Notes: generated by a model from the letters alone, not told the origin. 64,000 nucleotides of DNA from Microvirga tunisiensis (GCF_009296175.1 NZ_VOSK01000001.1:186001-250000); one strand, 5' to 3'; shown: positions 1 through 9,939, numbered from the stretch's first letter. A program made the numbers and translations.

Positions 1-2
1 TC

Positions 3-425
3 GCCATCCTGGAGAAGCTCAAGGAGCGCGATCGCGCCAATCGGACGGTCAGAGTCGGGCGGCGGATCGCCGGCAAGAAGATGACGCCCGAGTTGGCGAG
101 GCGGATCATCGAGCTCAACCAAACCACTGAGATGACCCAGCAGGAAATTGCGTTTCAGCTGGGCGTCAACCAGGGCCGCGTGAACGAAGTGCTCAAGCAC
201 GGAAAATGGCTGCAGGACAATCCAAAGTCCGAGGAAGCCGTGTCGCGCGACCGGGCCAAGGCACGCATGGAAAAGGCGCGGGCCGAGAGCGTTCCTGTGA
301 GCATGCGCAAGAGTGTGGCTCCACCAAATGAGATAGCGCATCGCCCAAAGCCAAGACCACGCAATGTGGCGCAGCTCTCGATTGAGGACTTCCTGAGTTC
401 GCCGCCCAAGTCCGAACAGCGATAG
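3..425 (+). CDS. HTH DNA-binding protein, 5' end outside window
   Basis: The reading frame is open from the first bases of the window, so the gene starts upstream; the internal ATG at 81 is not needed as a start. The visible 140 residues contain a helix-turn-helix-like stretch (TQQEIAFQLGVNQGRVNEVL) at about residues 40-60, followed by a basic, proline-rich tail ending in EDFLSSPPKSEQR. HTH segments of this kind occur in small phage and plasmid regulators that bind DNA; no effector domain is visible. A GC hairpin follows about 50 bp after the stop. The family is not recognised and the function beyond likely DNA binding is unknown. Confidence 0.6.
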   Translation, partial: AILEKLKERDRANRTVRVGRRIAGKKMTPELARRIIELNQTTEMTQQEIAFQLGVNQGRVNEVLKHGKWLQDNPKSEEAVSRDRAKARMEKARAESVPVSMRKSVAPPNEIAHRPKPRPRNVAQLSIEDFLSSPPKSEQR

Positions 426-471
426 GCCCAGCGGCGCCGGTGCCGGGATTGCCGGTGCCCAGACATGCAGA

Positions 472-491
472 AGCCCGCCGGAGGGCGGGCT
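472..491. terminator. GC-rich hairpin between convergent genes
   Basis: An 8-bp perfect stem (AGCCCGCC / GGCGGGCT) with a 4-nt loop lies between the HTH gene on the plus strand and the DUF1127 gene on the minus strand. There is no long T-run, so it may be a weak bidirectional terminator. Confidence 0.5.
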
Positions 492-518
492 CGACATCTC
501 TGACGAAGCTGAAGCGGG

Positions 519-677
519 TTAGGCCGCAGCAGCAGAATTGCGTGCGATGTAGTCAATGTCGTTCCGCACGATGCCAAGGTCGTTGAGCTCACGATCGCTG
601 AGATGCGACAGCTCACGAACCGTCTCGCGGTAACGCATATACGCGCGGATTTGGGAGAGAATGTAGGTTACGAACAT
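519..677 (-). CDS. DUF1127 small protein
   Basis: A 52-residue protein starting MFVTYILSQIRAYMRYRETV and containing the DUF1127 signature: a basic amphipathic N-terminal helix, then LSHLSDRELNDLGIVRNDI and a short Ala tail. The start is supported by GAAGG seven bases upstream of the ATG. DUF1127 proteins are short arginine-rich proteins common in Alphaproteobacteria; some members affect RNA turnover or phosphate and carbon metabolism, but no role is assignable here. It is a monocistronic minus-strand gene facing the upstream HTH gene. Confidence 0.85.
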   Translation of the reverse strand: MFVTYILSQIRAYMRYRETVRELSHLSDRELNDLGIVRNDIDYIARNSAAAA

Positions 678-700
678 AATATGCCTTCAGGTGCTAACTG

Positions 701-721
701 CCTCGACCACCGAGGTTTTTT
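701..721 (+). terminator. Short hairpin with T-run
   Basis: A 5-bp stem CCTCG/CGAGG with a 5-nt loop is followed by six T residues on the plus strand. No plus-strand gene immediately precedes it, so it may end an unannotated short or antisense transcript, or be fortuitous. Confidence 0.3.
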
Positions 722-840
722 CCATTGTCTGTGACAGGACTGATATGGGGGTGAGACACTTAAATGAACAGTCGGCCCTATGTAGAGGCGTTATGCACTA
801 AGAGCATATCGAGCCTAGCCGTATGGGACGGAAATGGATC

Positions 841-1536
841 CTAAGCTGCCGAATTCGGCTGGCCAGAATCCATGTTTGCCTGAAGGAATTGAGATCCGAC
901 TTTCCGGGCGCTGGCGCGGTTTGTGACGTTCAGGCCCTGCAGGATGGCGGCAACGTGAACTTTCACTGTGCCAAAGCCCATCTGAAGCTCTCGAGAGATC
1001 TCCTTGTTGGTCATACCTTTCACAAGGAGGTCGAGTACTTCGAGCTGACGACGGGTGAACTGGGGCTGACCCTGGGTAGGTCGGAATTTTGGCTGAGAGC
1101 TGTCGCCTACCTCCGATGATTTCAGCTCATCCATCCCAGGTGGAACGAAGATACTGCCGTCGAGGATGCTGGTGACTGCACCAGCGATGTCGCTGGAGCT
1201 CAACCCCTTCGGGATGTAGCCGTGGATTCCAGCCTGGAGCGCCATTTCGATATCAGTCGGGTGGCTTGAGCCAGACACGATGGCGATCTTGGTGTTGGGA
1301 AAGGCTTTGGTGAGCGCTCCGATCGTGGCGGCGTTCTTCACGCCTGGCATCTGAAGGTCGAAGAGAGCGAGTTGTACGCGCGGTGTCGCTTCCAGCTGTT
1401 CCACGGCTTCGTCGAATGAGCCGACTGTAATGGCATCGGCGAACCCGAGACGGTTGGTCAGAATGGCCGCAAGAGCTTCGCACATGACCTGATGGTCGTC
1501 GGCAACGATCGCAATTTTGTTCTTCTTCGCTGGCAT
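841..1536 (-). CDS. NarL/FixJ-type response regulator
   Basis: 231 residues. An N-terminal receiver domain (about 8-130) has the acidic pair D13-D14, the phospho-acceptor D60 in LFDLQMPG and the conserved Lys in GYIPKG. A LuxR-type HTH (about 155-220) contains RRQLEVLDLLVKGMTNKEISRELQ-like and VKVHV elements. Such proteins bind DNA as phosphorylation-controlled dimers. No histidine kinase is encoded nearby, so this is an orphan regulator in the window. It is transcribed alone; about 170 bp of non-coding DNA separates it from vapC. Confidence 0.9.
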   Translation of the reverse strand: MPAKKNKIAIVADDHQVMCEALAAILTNRLGFADAITVGSFDEAVEQLEATPRVQLALFDLQMPGVKNAATIGALTKAFPNTKIAIVSGSSHPTDIEMALQAGIHGYIPKGLSSSDIAGAVTSILDGSIFVPPGMDELKSSEVGDSSQPKFRPTQGQPQFTRRQLEVLDLLVKGMTNKEISRELQMGFGTVKVHVAAILQGLNVTNRASARKVGSQFLQANMDSGQPNSAA

Positions 1537-1708
1537 ATGACGTACTTGCTTCCGGCCTCTGGGAGGTGATTGTTAGCCGGGTAAGCTGACCCCTGATTTG
1601 ATTTAGCCCAATTTCCTTAAAGCTATGCAAGAGCTAAGGTCCATTCCGCTAAATCGCCCTACCCATTAGGTGGTAGGTTTGACGCCCGAGGGTCTTCGTC
1701 TGGTGCGT

Positions 1709-2104
1709 CTAGCTGAGATCTAATCCTGAGAACCGCCCGCCCGTGGAGAGCAGCGGAGCGCGATATGCCTTCGCGCAAGCATAAATCATGGCGTCGCCCA
1801 TATTGAGTTTGCCCGTCTCGCTCGCCTTCTTCCCATGCTTCTCATAGGCCTGGGCGGCACGGCGGCCGATCTCGGGCGTAATCGAAATGACTTGGATCTT
1901 GCTTAGGGTGAGGAACTCGTTGACCAGTTCCTGGGTCTTGGAGATCGGGGCCCCGGTGGCATTGGATAGACCGACGGCGGCCTCGAGAAGGCTCATCGGG
2001 GAAATGATCAGCGGGGATTTAGCCTCCTCGATGCGTCTGGCGAGCTCGGGAGCTTCGGCCCGATCGAGCAGCAGGGCCAATACGGCGGTGGAGTCGAGAT
2101 ACAT
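1709..2104 (-). CDS. vapC: VapC-family PIN-domain toxin
   Basis: 131 residues with the PIN-domain acidic residues D4 (MYLDSTA), E41 and D104 (NMGDAMIYACA), and the typical C-terminal APLLSTGGRF segment. VapC proteins are Mg-dependent ribonucleases that cleave tRNA or rRNA and are neutralised by VapB. In the final motif the usual acidic residue after the Gly pair is Arg (GGRF), so the fourth metal-site position is altered. Its ATG overlaps the stop of the upstream antitoxin by one base (TGATG), indicating translational coupling. Family assignment is firm; activity is inferred. Confidence 0.88.
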   Translation of the reverse strand: MYLDSTAVLALLLDRAEAPELARRIEEAKSPLIISPMSLLEAAVGLSNATGAPISKTQELVNEFLTLSKIQVISITPEIGRRAAQAYEKHGKKASETGKLNMGDAMIYACAKAYRAPLLSTGGRFSGLDLS

Positions 2105-2322
2105 CAGGCGGCCTCTCCTGGTGACTTGCTTTCGTTGTCGAGAAGCGCACGGACTTTCCGCCGCACTGGCTCTACACGTTCCAGAAAGGGTTGCTTGCTT
2201 TTCTCTCTCTCAAGGGCCTCTTGGCAGGCATCGCGGATGACGTCGATGATTGGCTTGTTGCGGCGGCGGGACAGCTCACGGATGAGCCGGTCAACTTCAG
2301 GGTCTTTGATGTGGTAAGGCAT
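2104..2322 (-). CDS. vapB: VapB-type antitoxin (Rv0623-like)
   Basis: 72 residues from the ATG at 2322, beginning MPYHIKDPEVDRLIRELSRR, the pattern of the Rv0623-like (PSK_trans_fac) antitoxin family: a short DNA-binding N-terminus followed by a helical toxin-binding region. The frame stays open to 2418, which would add about 32 residues, but the 2322 start matches the family and those extra residues are translated from a tandem repeat. It neutralises the adjacent VapC and probably autorepresses through the repeated GGATATCC-containing sequences just upstream. Confidence 0.82.
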   Translation of the reverse strand: MPYHIKDPEVDRLIRELSRRRNKPIIDVIRDACQEALEREKSKQPFLERVEPVRRKVRALLDNESKSPGEAA

Positions 2323-2365
2323 AGGGATATCCAGAAGATGTGGTAAGGCATAGGGATATCCAGAA
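2308..2365. repeat. 29-bp tandem duplication at the vapB start
   Basis: Two perfect head-to-tail copies, 2308-2336 and 2337-2365, each containing TAAGGCATAGGGATATCC. One copy includes the vapB start codon, the other supplies an out-of-phase copy of the same start region because 29 is not a multiple of three. GATATC palindromes recur just beyond (2367-2395). The repeats probably overlap the vapBC operator. Confidence 0.9.
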
Positions 2366-2436
2366 GAAGATATCCGGATACCCCGAGGCAGATATCTCCG
2401 CAAGGTGACTTTGGCCATAGTTGTTGATGAAAATCG

Positions 2437-3906
2437 TCAGAAATCGGGGACGTCGCCCGTCCGATTTTCCTCGTCAGTGAGCATGGCTATGCGGCTTCGG
2501 TCCACGCTATAAGGCGTGGTTCTGAATTCCACTGCGGCGATATGGTGGACAACCAACGACTGGACATCGAGCTTGAGGCTCGGATCACGGTTGTCTTGAG
2601 TGACAGGATTGTGTTCGTCCCATCCGAAGAAATGGGCGTACTGATCTGCCTTCTTGGCCTTTGGCGTTTCTGGCACTTCCTCCGATACCCAGTAATGCGG
2701 CTCGAGCCCATCATCCCATTGGGACGCGACCGAAGCCGTTATCCTTGACCCTTCCGGCAGATCCTGCGCTTGCACACGAGCAGCCTTATAGAATAGCACC
2801 ACGTTGCTTTGCCCACGCCCGGCTTGAACAGACGGGAACAGGATCCCGTCTAGCGTAGGACTTGCCTCGGTCGCGAGATAGTCGGCGATTGCCTGCGTCG
2901 CGAGATACTCGAACGGCTCGTCATTCGGCATGACCGGGATAGTGATACGGCGGCTCAGGCGATCGAGGAACTTCGCTCGCTTAATCTGTGTGACATAGGC
3001 CGGATCGAAGAGGCTCCCATGGGCCTCAACCTCCTGCAGCGCAGAGAGATCAAGGAGGCGCAAAGATCTTGTGACATCGAAACGGCCGACCAGTACCTTG
3101 CTACCGACTGGCGGCCGCACTTCTGCGAGTGCCACGATCGGATCGCTGGACCCATAGAAGACGGAGATTCCCCTGGCGTTCATTCGTCCGTCCTTGCTCA
3201 AGGACGAGGGGGCAGGACCAAGTTTTCGTTCCGGCGCTTCCAAGGCTTCCTGAAGGGTATCATCGGACTCGAACGTGCGTGCACGGTAGAAGGCGGTAAA
3301 TTCCGTGCCTGGCCCCACCTCGATAATGACGGAGCGGCCGGCTTGGGTCTTCAAGCCATCAAGTGAGCCGAAGATTTCTTTGAGAGTGTCTGCGGCTTCC
3401 TGGCTGAAAAACCGGGTTTGTGTCTTCAGAACATGCTCGAACTGGCGCCACTTGGTGTGCCATTCCGCATCATCATGTTTCTTGGGTGTGTAACGGGCTT
3501 CCCGCTCGAACTCATATTCCACTTCGCGCGGAGCGCCGGGATCACGCTCAGCGTAACGGTCCGCCAAAATCTCTTGGACGTCGGTGGCCGGCTGCACATC
3601 GATTTGGGCCGCCTCCCCAATCACATCTATGGTCTCTTCGCCTTCGCGCTCCCACTCGCGAATACCTTCCCGCTGCATGGCATATTCAAAGCCGTCTGGT
3701 TGGGTCTCAGTGCGCTCATAGTGCTGCTGAAAAGCCACCTCGACGAGGCTCGCCATGTCCTCAATCGTGAAGGTCCGTCCGGTCTGGTTGCAATAATCGC
3801 ATTCAGCCTCCTGCCCTGACTCCTCAATCTGATCTTGGAGGTACGGTTCTCCAACACATTCGGAACAGATCCGCTTTTCCTTCAGTTGATCGACGTAGTC
3901 ACGCAT
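2437..3906 (-). CDS. RES-domain protein with HEPN/RES N-terminal domain
   Basis: 489 residues. The N-terminus has a four-Cys zinc-ribbon-like site (C14, C17, C36, C39) as in the HEPN/RES N-terminal domain family. Residues about 200-375 form a RES domain: FYRAR (R208, R210), GPAPSSLSKDGRMNARGISVFYG with Y251, and AEVRPPVGS with E262, the Arg/Tyr/Glu set of the active site. RES toxins degrade NAD+ by phosphorolysis or modify proteins with ADP-ribose. No Xre-type antitoxin is adjacent; the next genes downstream are vapBC. A GGAG sits seven bases before the ATG. Toxin or defence role is inference. Confidence 0.82.
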   Translation of the reverse strand: MRDYVDQLKEKRICSECVGEPYLQDQIEESGQEAECDYCNQTGRTFTIEDMASLVEVAFQQHYERTETQPDGFEYAMQREGIREWEREGEETIDVIGEAAQIDVQPATDVQEILADRYAERDPGAPREVEYEFEREARYTPKKHDDAEWHTKWRQFEHVLKTQTRFFSQEAADTLKEIFGSLDGLKTQAGRSVIIEVGPGTEFTAFYRARTFESDDTLQEALEAPERKLGPAPSSLSKDGRMNARGISVFYGSSDPIVALAEVRPPVGSKVLVGRFDVTRSLRLLDLSALQEVEAHGSLFDPAYVTQIKRAKFLDRLSRRITIPVMPNDEPFEYLATQAIADYLATEASPTLDGILFPSVQAGRGQSNVVLFYKAARVQAQDLPEGSRITASVASQWDDGLEPHYWVSEEVPETPKAKKADQYAHFFGWDEHNPVTQDNRDPSLKLDVQSLVVHHIAAVEFRTTPYSVDRSRIAMLTDEENRTGDVPDF

Positions 3907-4099
3907 TCGAAGCTCCGGGCCGGGTCTACTCTAGCCTATTCGGCGTAGTGGCAATCGATGTGGCAACGAGCATTCGGCTTTTCCAGAACGGAACAAGCAG
4001 ACGAGGCGCAATGTCCCTCCCTGTAGCCTAACATTCGCTCGTCGTGTTTATATTGCATCGTGGCCGTTGGCGCGGTGGAGGTACGTAACGCGGTGCCCT

Positions 4100-7000
4100 T
4101 TACCGAAAATCTCTGACTGCGACTCGGATCTCAGGTTCGGCGCGGTGTTCTTCTGGAAGCGCAACAGAAGGATTTTGGGGTTCCTTTGCCCCTTCGCGCA
4201 GAACTGAGCGGGAGCCAATCTTAGCCTCATCGCCGCGACCATGCCGAAGGTGGAAGCCTTGATCGCGGTCGCCGACACTTCGGAGAAGTTCGGAGAGATC
4301 CATCAGGTGTTCCGCAACAAGGTGGATGATATCGCCTTCCCGTTGTAGGCGTCCGCGACAGGCGATCATTCCGCTGGATAGGATAAGGCGCCGTTGTCTG
4401 TCGAACAGCGATGACCAGATGACCAGATTGGCGACATCGGTTTCATCCTCAACCGTCATGAACATCACGCCTTTGGCCGAGCTTGGCTTCTGTCTTACTA
4501 GCACCAGTCCGGCCACGGTGACCCGATGGCCATCGCGAACTCGCCGGAGGTCAGCACAGGTGATCATCCGGCGCTCGTTCAACTCCTGGCGCAGGAAAGC
4601 CAAGGGGTGCTGACGGAGGGTCAGTCCATTTGAGCGGTAGTCCTCAACGACCTCCCGCCCTTCCGTCATGGGGATCAGCGTAACATCAGGCTCGATGCTC
4701 TCCGGTTGGATCAGATCTGCTCGACGGTCAGCTGCTGCGAAAAGCGGAAGTACCTCATTGCCGAGGCCGCGTATCGTCCATAGCGCATCACGACGGTTGA
4801 CGTGTATGGAGCCAAAGGCATCTGCATCCGCCAGTCGCTCCAAGGCTGAGACCGGAATACCTGCGCGCCGCCAGAGGTCCTCAACGGAGGTGAAGGGTCT
4901 CTCTTGACCAGCAAGCGGGATCATCGCGGCGTCAGAATTGGCAAGACCTCTTACCAGGCGAAGTCCGAGCCGGACGGCAAAGCGACGGGGGTTTCTTGTG
5001 GGCTCGAGGGTACAGTCCCAGCGGGAATGATTAATGTCGATGGGTCTGATTTCGACGCCATGGTTTTTCGCGTCCCGCACCAACTGCGCCGGCGCATAGA
5101 AGCCCATCGGTTGCGAGTTTAGGATTGCGCAGCAAAACACATCCGGGTGATGACACTTCATCCACGATGATGCGTAAGCGATCTTGGCGAAACTCGCGGC
5201 ATGGCTCTCTGGGAAGCCGTACGAGCCAAAGCCTTCGAGCTGTTTGAACGTACGCTCTGCGAAGTCGCGATCGTACCCGCGACTGGTCATTCCCTGAACA
5301 AGCTTGTCACGGAACTTCGTGACGCCAGCTGTCAGCTTGAATGTCGCCATCGCCCGTCTGAGTTGATCGGCCTCAGAGGGTGTAAAGCCAGCGCACTCGA
5401 TAGCCACCCGCATGGCTTGCTCTTGGAAGAGCGGGACGCCTAGGGTCTTTTCCAAAACCCGTTTCAGCTCGGGCCGCGGATACTCAGGCTTCTCACGCCC
5501 CTCTCGGCGCCGCAGATAGGGGTGGACCATATCCCCCTGGATGGGGCCCGGCCGCACGATCGCAACCTGGATGACGATATCATAAAAGTTCTTCGGGCTG
5601 ATCCTCGGGAGCATTGCCATCTGAGCCCGGCTTTCGATCTGGAAGACACCGACGGTGTCGGCGCGCTGGATCATCCGATAGGTCCGTTCGTCATCCATTG
5701 GGACGGAGGCGAGGCTTCGTTCCTCACGCTTATGCTCGCGAAGCAGTTCGAAGGCGCGGCGCATGCAGCCGAGCATGCCGAGCCCCAGCACGTCGACCTT
5801 CATGAACTTCAGGGTGTCGATGTCGTTCTTGTCCCATTCGATCACCTGGCGATTTTCCATTGCCGCTGGTTCGATCGGCACGAGATCGTCCAATCGCTCC
5901 TGGGTCAGAACAAAGCCACCGGGATGCTGGGACAAATGGCGCGGAGCACCAATCAGTTCGGATGCAAGCTCTAGCGTTAACCGCAAGCGAGTGTCATCGA
6001 GATTTAGGTTGAGATCCGCAGCGTCCTTCTCAGAGATGCCGTTCTCGCCCCAGCCCCAAACTAGTCCAGCGAGGTTCGCTGTGACATCCTCCGGCACACC
6101 GAGCACCTTACCCACCTCACGCACCGCGCCCCGCGCCCTGTAACAGGTCACGACGGCGGTGAGAGCAGCGCGGTGGCGCCCGTAGGTGTCATAGATCCAT
6201 TGGATCACCTCTTCCCGGCGCTCGTGCTCGAAGTCGACGTCAATGTCAGGCGGTTCCTTGCGTTCCTGGCTGACGAAGCGCTCAAAGAGCAGATCGTGTT
6301 CCGTGGGATTGATCGAAGTGATCCCAAGCACAAAGCATACGGCCGAGTTGGCCGCTGATCCGCGACCCTGACAAAGGATGCCGCGCCCTCTAGCGAACGT
6401 AACAATCGAATGGACCGTCAGGAAATATGGAGCATATCCCAGTTCCTGAATGAGGTTGAGCTCGTGCCGGCAGGTTGCGGCGACCACGTCCGGGATCCCA
6501 TCCGGATAGCGGCGGCGGGCGCCGTCCCAAGTCAGGCGTTCGAGCTTTTCTTGGGCAGTCTCACCGTTTCCTGTTTCGGCCGGGTACTGATACTGGAGCT
6601 CGTCGAGAGAGAAGGTGCATCGTGCGAGGATCTCTTGAATGCGCGCGATCGCCTCGGGGTGGCGCTCGAAAAGCCGCGCCATTTCGGCAGGATCTTTGAG
6701 ATATCGGTCAGCATGGCGCTCCAGCCGATAACCGGCCTCGTCAATCGTGCAACCCTGTCGAATACATGAGACAACATCCTGCAAGCGCCTTCGATCTGAA
6801 TGGTGATATAGGACATCCCCCATAGCGATCGTTGGTACCTTGGCCGCTTGAGCAGCCTGTTCAACATAGTAGAGGCGCAGGTGCTCATTTGGAGCGAAAC
6901 GCCGGATCAGAGACATGTAAGCGCGATCGGCGAAGACGGCTCGCATCCGGGACAGGTTGGCCCGAAGTTCGTCATTGTCTTCGTCGCCGAGCAGAATTGC

Positions 7001-7357
7001 GATGAGTCCGTCATTCCAGGTAACGACGTCATCCCACGTGAGGAAACACTTGCCTTTGCCGCCCCGGCTTTTACCGACACTGAGCAGCCGGCAAAGTCGC
7101 GAGTAAGCGGGCTTATCTGTCGGGTAGACGAGAAGAGATGTGCCATCGGTGAGATCAAGGCGACACCCGACGATCAGCCGAACGCCGGTTTCCTTCGCCG
7201 CCTCATAGGCACGGACGATTCCAGCCAGCGAGTTGCGATCTACGATTCCAAGAGCCTCGATACCAAGAAGCTTCGCCTGTTCGAAGAGCTCGGCCGGACT
7301 CGATGCGCCGCGCAGGAAGCTGAAATGAGTGGTGACCTGGAGTTCTGCGTAGGTCAT
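4100..7357 (-). CDS. dnaE2: Error-prone DNA polymerase III alpha, DnaE2
   Basis: 1085 residues, full length for the family. It has an N-terminal PHP domain ([15 protein letters not shown] near residue 10), the polymerase palm with [16 protein letters not shown] (about 375), the fingers with [16 protein letters not shown], and a C-terminal OB-fold ([18 protein letters not shown]). DnaE2 performs damage-induced translesion synthesis together with ImuA and ImuB. The ATG at 7357 overlaps the imuB stop (ATGA), so the earlier in-frame ATG at 7378 is not chosen. It is the last gene of the SOS cassette controlled from the LexA box at 9621. Confidence 0.95.
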   Translation of the reverse strand: MTYAELQVTTHFSFLRGASSPAELFEQAKLLGIEALGIVDRNSLAGIVRAYEAAKETGVRLIVGCRLDLTDGTSLLVYPTDKPAYSRLCRLLSVGKSRGGKGKCFLTWDDVVTWNDGLIAILLGDEDNDELRANLSRMRAVFADRAYMSLIRRFAPNEHLRLYYVEQAAQAAKVPTIAMGDVLYHHSDRRRLQDVVSCIRQGCTIDEAGYRLERHADRYLKDPAEMARLFERHPEAIARIQEILARCTFSLDELQYQYPAETGNGETAQEKLERLTWDGARRRYPDGIPDVVAATCRHELNLIQELGYAPYFLTVHSIVTFARGRGILCQGRGSAANSAVCFVLGITSINPTEHDLLFERFVSQERKEPPDIDVDFEHERREEVIQWIYDTYGRHRAALTAVVTCYRARGAVREVGKVLGVPEDVTANLAGLVWGWGENGISEKDAADLNLNLDDTRLRLTLELASELIGAPRHLSQHPGGFVLTQERLDDLVPIEPAAMENRQVIEWDKNDIDTLKFMKVDVLGLGMLGCMRRAFELLREHKREERSLASVPMDDERTYRMIQRADTVGVFQIESRAQMAMLPRISPKNFYDIVIQVAIVRPGPIQGDMVHPYLRRREGREKPEYPRPELKRVLEKTLGVPLFQEQAMRVAIECAGFTPSEADQLRRAMATFKLTAGVTKFRDKLVQGMTSRGYDRDFAERTFKQLEGFGSYGFPESHAASFAKIAYASSWMKCHHPDVFCCAILNSQPMGFYAPAQLVRDAKNHGVEIRPIDINHSRWDCTLEPTRNPRRFAVRLGLRLVRGLANSDAAMIPLAGQERPFTSVEDLWRRAGIPVSALERLADADAFGSIHVNRRDALWTIRGLGNEVLPLFAAADRRADLIQPESIEPDVTLIPMTEGREVVEDYRSNGLTLRQHPLAFLRQELNERRMITCADLRRVRDGHRVTVAGLVLVRQKPSSAKGVMFMTVEDETDVANLVIWSSLFDRQRRLILSSGMIACRGRLQREGDIIHLVAEHLMDLSELLRSVGDRDQGFHLRHGRGDEAKIGSRSVLREGAKEPQNPSVALPEEHRAEPEIRVAVRDFR

Positions 7358-8853
7358 GCAAACAGTCCATGCAGCCACCAGTGTCCCCCATCCGCAGCGG
7401 GGGCATCGCGGAACATCCAGAAGCGAGCGCCTTTGTCGGTTTCAACCCGATAGTAGTCGCGGATCGCCTTGGGTTGATCACCCAGCCACCACTCGGACGT
7501 GATCCGTTCGGGACCGTCGGCCTTGGCGACCCGGTGGCGAACATGGCGCCAGATAAAGGCAGCCGGCGGGTGATCTGGCAAAAGCGCGGTTACGGTGACG
7601 GGCTCCGGCGGATCGATGAGGCGCGAAGGCCGCAGGAGGCTCTTAGGCCAAGCAACACCCGTAGCAGGCGACAGGGGAGGAACTTTAGCCGTCATCCGTT
7701 CTGGGACGATAGATTGGACTGGCGCCAAGCGGTAGACGCGGCCCGATCCGACCCGCGCAGTCAGGCGGTCGACAAGTTGGCTCATGTCCGGCGCAGCAGG
7801 CTCCTCATCGATGCCACGAGCTTCCGTCTGATACTCGTAAAGGGGCTCTGTTCGGCTCGCGATCAGCACGACTTCTTCGATGCCGAAGCCAGGATCAATA
7901 GTTTCCAGACGCTCGTCGAACAGTTTTGCAAGGTGCCCGTGGTCGCGCGAGGCCTTTGCCGTGCCGACACGAAGGGATGCGCCCTTTGAATCGACACGGC
8001 GGAAGATGAGATCAAGGCGACGAACCCCTTCTCCTCGCTTGGTGAGATCAGCACAAAGACGCTCTGCAAGATGGCGCACTACCTGCTTGAGATCCTCAAG
8101 GCGCCCAATCGGGTCGGCGAAAGCGACGGAGGAGACAGCCGCTTCCTCTGGTATGAGAGGATTGAGAGGTTCAAACGCGTGTCCCAGTGCCTGGTCCAGA
8201 CGCAATGCAGCTTCCTTGCCGAACCGTCGCACCATTGGGGCTAGAGGCATGGCGGCAAGCTGGCCGACACGATCGATGCCGAGCCGATGCATAGCGCTCA
8301 GTGTTTCGGGAGGAAGCCGTAAAGCTTCAACTGTGAGCGTTGCGACAGCATCGACCATACGTCCAGGAGGAACGACGCCTGCTTTTCCATATCGGACGAC
8401 GGCCCAAGCCGCGCCGGGCGCATCTGCGACAGCCGCTCGCGCTGCGATACCGGTCTTTTTCAAACGGCCTATCAGATCCGCAAGTAGCGCTTCCTCGCTG
8501 CCGAAGAGATGAGCAACGCCGGCAATGTCGATCCAGATGCCACTAGGGTCATCAGGGGAAACAACGGGCGAATAGCGGATTGCCCACCGGGCGAGCTCGC
8601 GTAACGCAGCCGCGTCATCATCTGGTGTTGCTTCAACCACATGAAGATTTGGAATGAGTGCCTGGGCCTGAGCTAGAGGCATTCCCGCCTGCAGTCCGAG
8701 GTCTTGGGCAGCTCGGCAGGCCGACACCACAATCCGGCGCGCGCCATTCATGCCGACGGTGACGAGGGGCTTATCGCGCGGCGGATCGCCGAGCCGTCGC
8801 CTGATCCGATCTGTCGGCCAGGTCGGCAGGTAGAGCGAGACGACCCTTCTCAT
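7354..8853 (-). CDS. imuB: ImuB, Y-family polymerase-like protein
   Basis: About 499 residues from the ATG at 8853 ([20 protein letters not shown]), the usual ImuB N-terminus; a longer start at 8904 is possible. The Y-family fold is recognisable ([24 protein letters not shown]) but the catalytic acidic residues are not intact, as in known ImuB proteins, which act as adaptors linking DnaE2 to the beta clamp. The C-terminus carries the [15 protein letters not shown] segment typical of the family. Its start lies inside the 3' end of imuA and its stop overlaps dnaE2, so the three genes are translationally linked. Confidence 0.93.
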   Translation of the reverse strand: MRRVVSLYLPTWPTDRIRRRLGDPPRDKPLVTVGMNGARRIVVSACRAAQDLGLQAGMPLAQAQALIPNLHVVEATPDDDAAALRELARWAIRYSPVVSPDDPSGIWIDIAGVAHLFGSEEALLADLIGRLKKTGIAARAAVADAPGAAWAVVRYGKAGVVPPGRMVDAVATLTVEALRLPPETLSAMHRLGIDRVGQLAAMPLAPMVRRFGKEAALRLDQALGHAFEPLNPLIPEEAAVSSVAFADPIGRLEDLKQVVRHLAERLCADLTKRGEGVRRLDLIFRRVDSKGASLRVGTAKASRDHGHLAKLFDERLETIDPGFGIEEVVLIASRTEPLYEYQTEARGIDEEPAAPDMSQLVDRLTARVGSGRVYRLAPVQSIVPERMTAKVPPLSPATGVAWPKSLLRPSRLIDPPEPVTVTALLPDHPPAAFIWRHVRHRVAKADGPERITSEWWLGDQPKAIRDYYRVETDKGARFWMFRDAPAADGGHWWLHGLFA

Positions 8854-9523
8854 CACATGCCTCAACAATCCAGCTGTGGGGTTCTGCCCCACGACAGCGC
8901 ACAAGATCGACCTGCCATCGCTCTCGTCCGAGCCCGGGGGCAGGCATGGTTTCAGAAGATGCGGGCGCGATGCGCCAGCGCGTTGTGGCGGCGGTCGGAA
9001 GGTTCGTCAGATCCTTTTCCGCAACCGTCCACCAGCGCCGAAGCACAAGAGCCGGTACTCCTGATCCCTCTGCGGCAAGTTGCAACCGGCGGGAGGCTGT
9101 GAGGCCAAGGCGAGTAACTTCCCCGACCACGGCACCGAGGCCCTTCTCTCGAAGACCCTCCTCAACAAGAGGGAGAATGTCGCGGTCGTGGGATGTTTCG
9201 GCATAGATGACACGATCAGGATGTAGACCGACTTGGTGGAGCCCAGGCGCGAATAGATCACGGCGGGTGAGGCACCACAGAATGGGACCCTTGAGTCTTG
9301 CTGCGATGCCCGCGACGAAGAGGGTGGCGGTTCCGGCAAATTCGCTAGCTGGACCCGCTTCGATCACCTCGTGCAGCGCTCCGAGCGGGAGGCCTCCGCC
9401 CGGAAGGTGCCCGTCGAAGCTGGAAACTCCGAAGGGAAGGGGCTTCCGTCGGCGTGATCCGCCTTCCAGCCGCTCGATCTGGCGTCGTAGGTCGTCGATC
9501 GCGCTCTGGGTCCGGGGTTGCAT
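8771..9523 (-). CDS. imuA: ImuA, RecA-like SOS mutagenesis protein
   Basis: 250 residues. Begins with a helix-rich segment (IDDLRRQIERLEGG) and continues with a RecA-like core (GVSSFDGHLPGGGLPLGALHEVI), but lacks a normal Walker A motif, as expected for alphaproteobacterial ImuA. ImuA is required with ImuB and DnaE2 for induced mutagenesis and interacts with RecA. It is the first gene of the cassette, about 100 bp downstream of a perfect LexA box on the same strand. The 3' end overlaps imuB by about 80 bp. Confidence 0.92.
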   Translation of the reverse strand: MQPRTQSAIDDLRRQIERLEGGSRRRKPLPFGVSSFDGHLPGGGLPLGALHEVIEAGPASEFAGTATLFVAGIAARLKGPILWCLTRRDLFAPGLHQVGLHPDRVIYAETSHDRDILPLVEEGLREKGLGAVVGEVTRLGLTASRRLQLAAEGSGVPALVLRRWWTVAEKDLTNLPTAATTRWRIAPASSETMPAPGLGRERWQVDLVRCRGAEPHSWIVEACDEKGRLALPADLADRSDQATARRSAAR

Positions 9524-9939
9524 TGAATCTGCTCAAAGCACCGATCCGCTAAGGCGACGACAAGGCAAAAGGGAAGGTCTCATGCTCAATGTCATGCCTG
9601 GAACTCGCTGCGACAAAATAGAACAAAAAGAGAACACGCGGACAGGCTGTGAGTCAATCAGCGGGGAGAAGCCGCCCCTGTGGATAATGGGGATGAAGTC
9701 CTCGGGGGGCGGCCCAAAAGCCTGTGCCGCCTCGAACCAAAATGATGGCGCTCACGGTGCGCCCGGCAGTCAGGATGCCGGAGGTAGACCGCAGATAGAC
9801 CCTTTTTCAGAACGCCTCAAGAGCAATCGTGTTTTTCGAGAGTTGTACTGTCTTCGTTCGTTGACAGGGATAGAGGTCAGGGGCTCTGCTTGTGTTGAAG
9901 AGGGCTCTTCACAAGTGATTACGTTAAAAGGGTAGATTC
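9524..9939. other. Divergent intergenic region with SOS box and DnaA-like box
   Basis: About 416 bp without a credible gene separates imuA (minus) from a MucR-like gene (plus). It holds the LexA box at 9621-9635 and one sequence TGTGGATAA at 9679-9687 matching the DnaA-box consensus in reverse orientation. A single box gives no support for an origin. Confidence 0.6.
9621..9635 (-). promoter_or_regulatory. LexA (SOS) box of the imuA operon
   Basis: GAAC-AAAAAGA-GAAC is a perfect match to the alphaproteobacterial LexA site (GAAC-N7-GAAC, equally GTTC-N7-GTTC on the other strand). It lies 98 bp upstream of the imuA start, the expected place for SOS control of the mutagenesis cassette. Confidence 0.9.

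Noticed and set aside
155-616. Minus-strand frame of 153 codons
   Set aside because: Antisense to the HTH gene and overlapping the better-supported DUF1127 gene in another frame.
9679-9687. DnaA box TGTGGATAA as sign of a replication origin
   Set aside because: Only one box was noticed, with no iterons, AT-rich unwinding region or replication initiator gene nearby.
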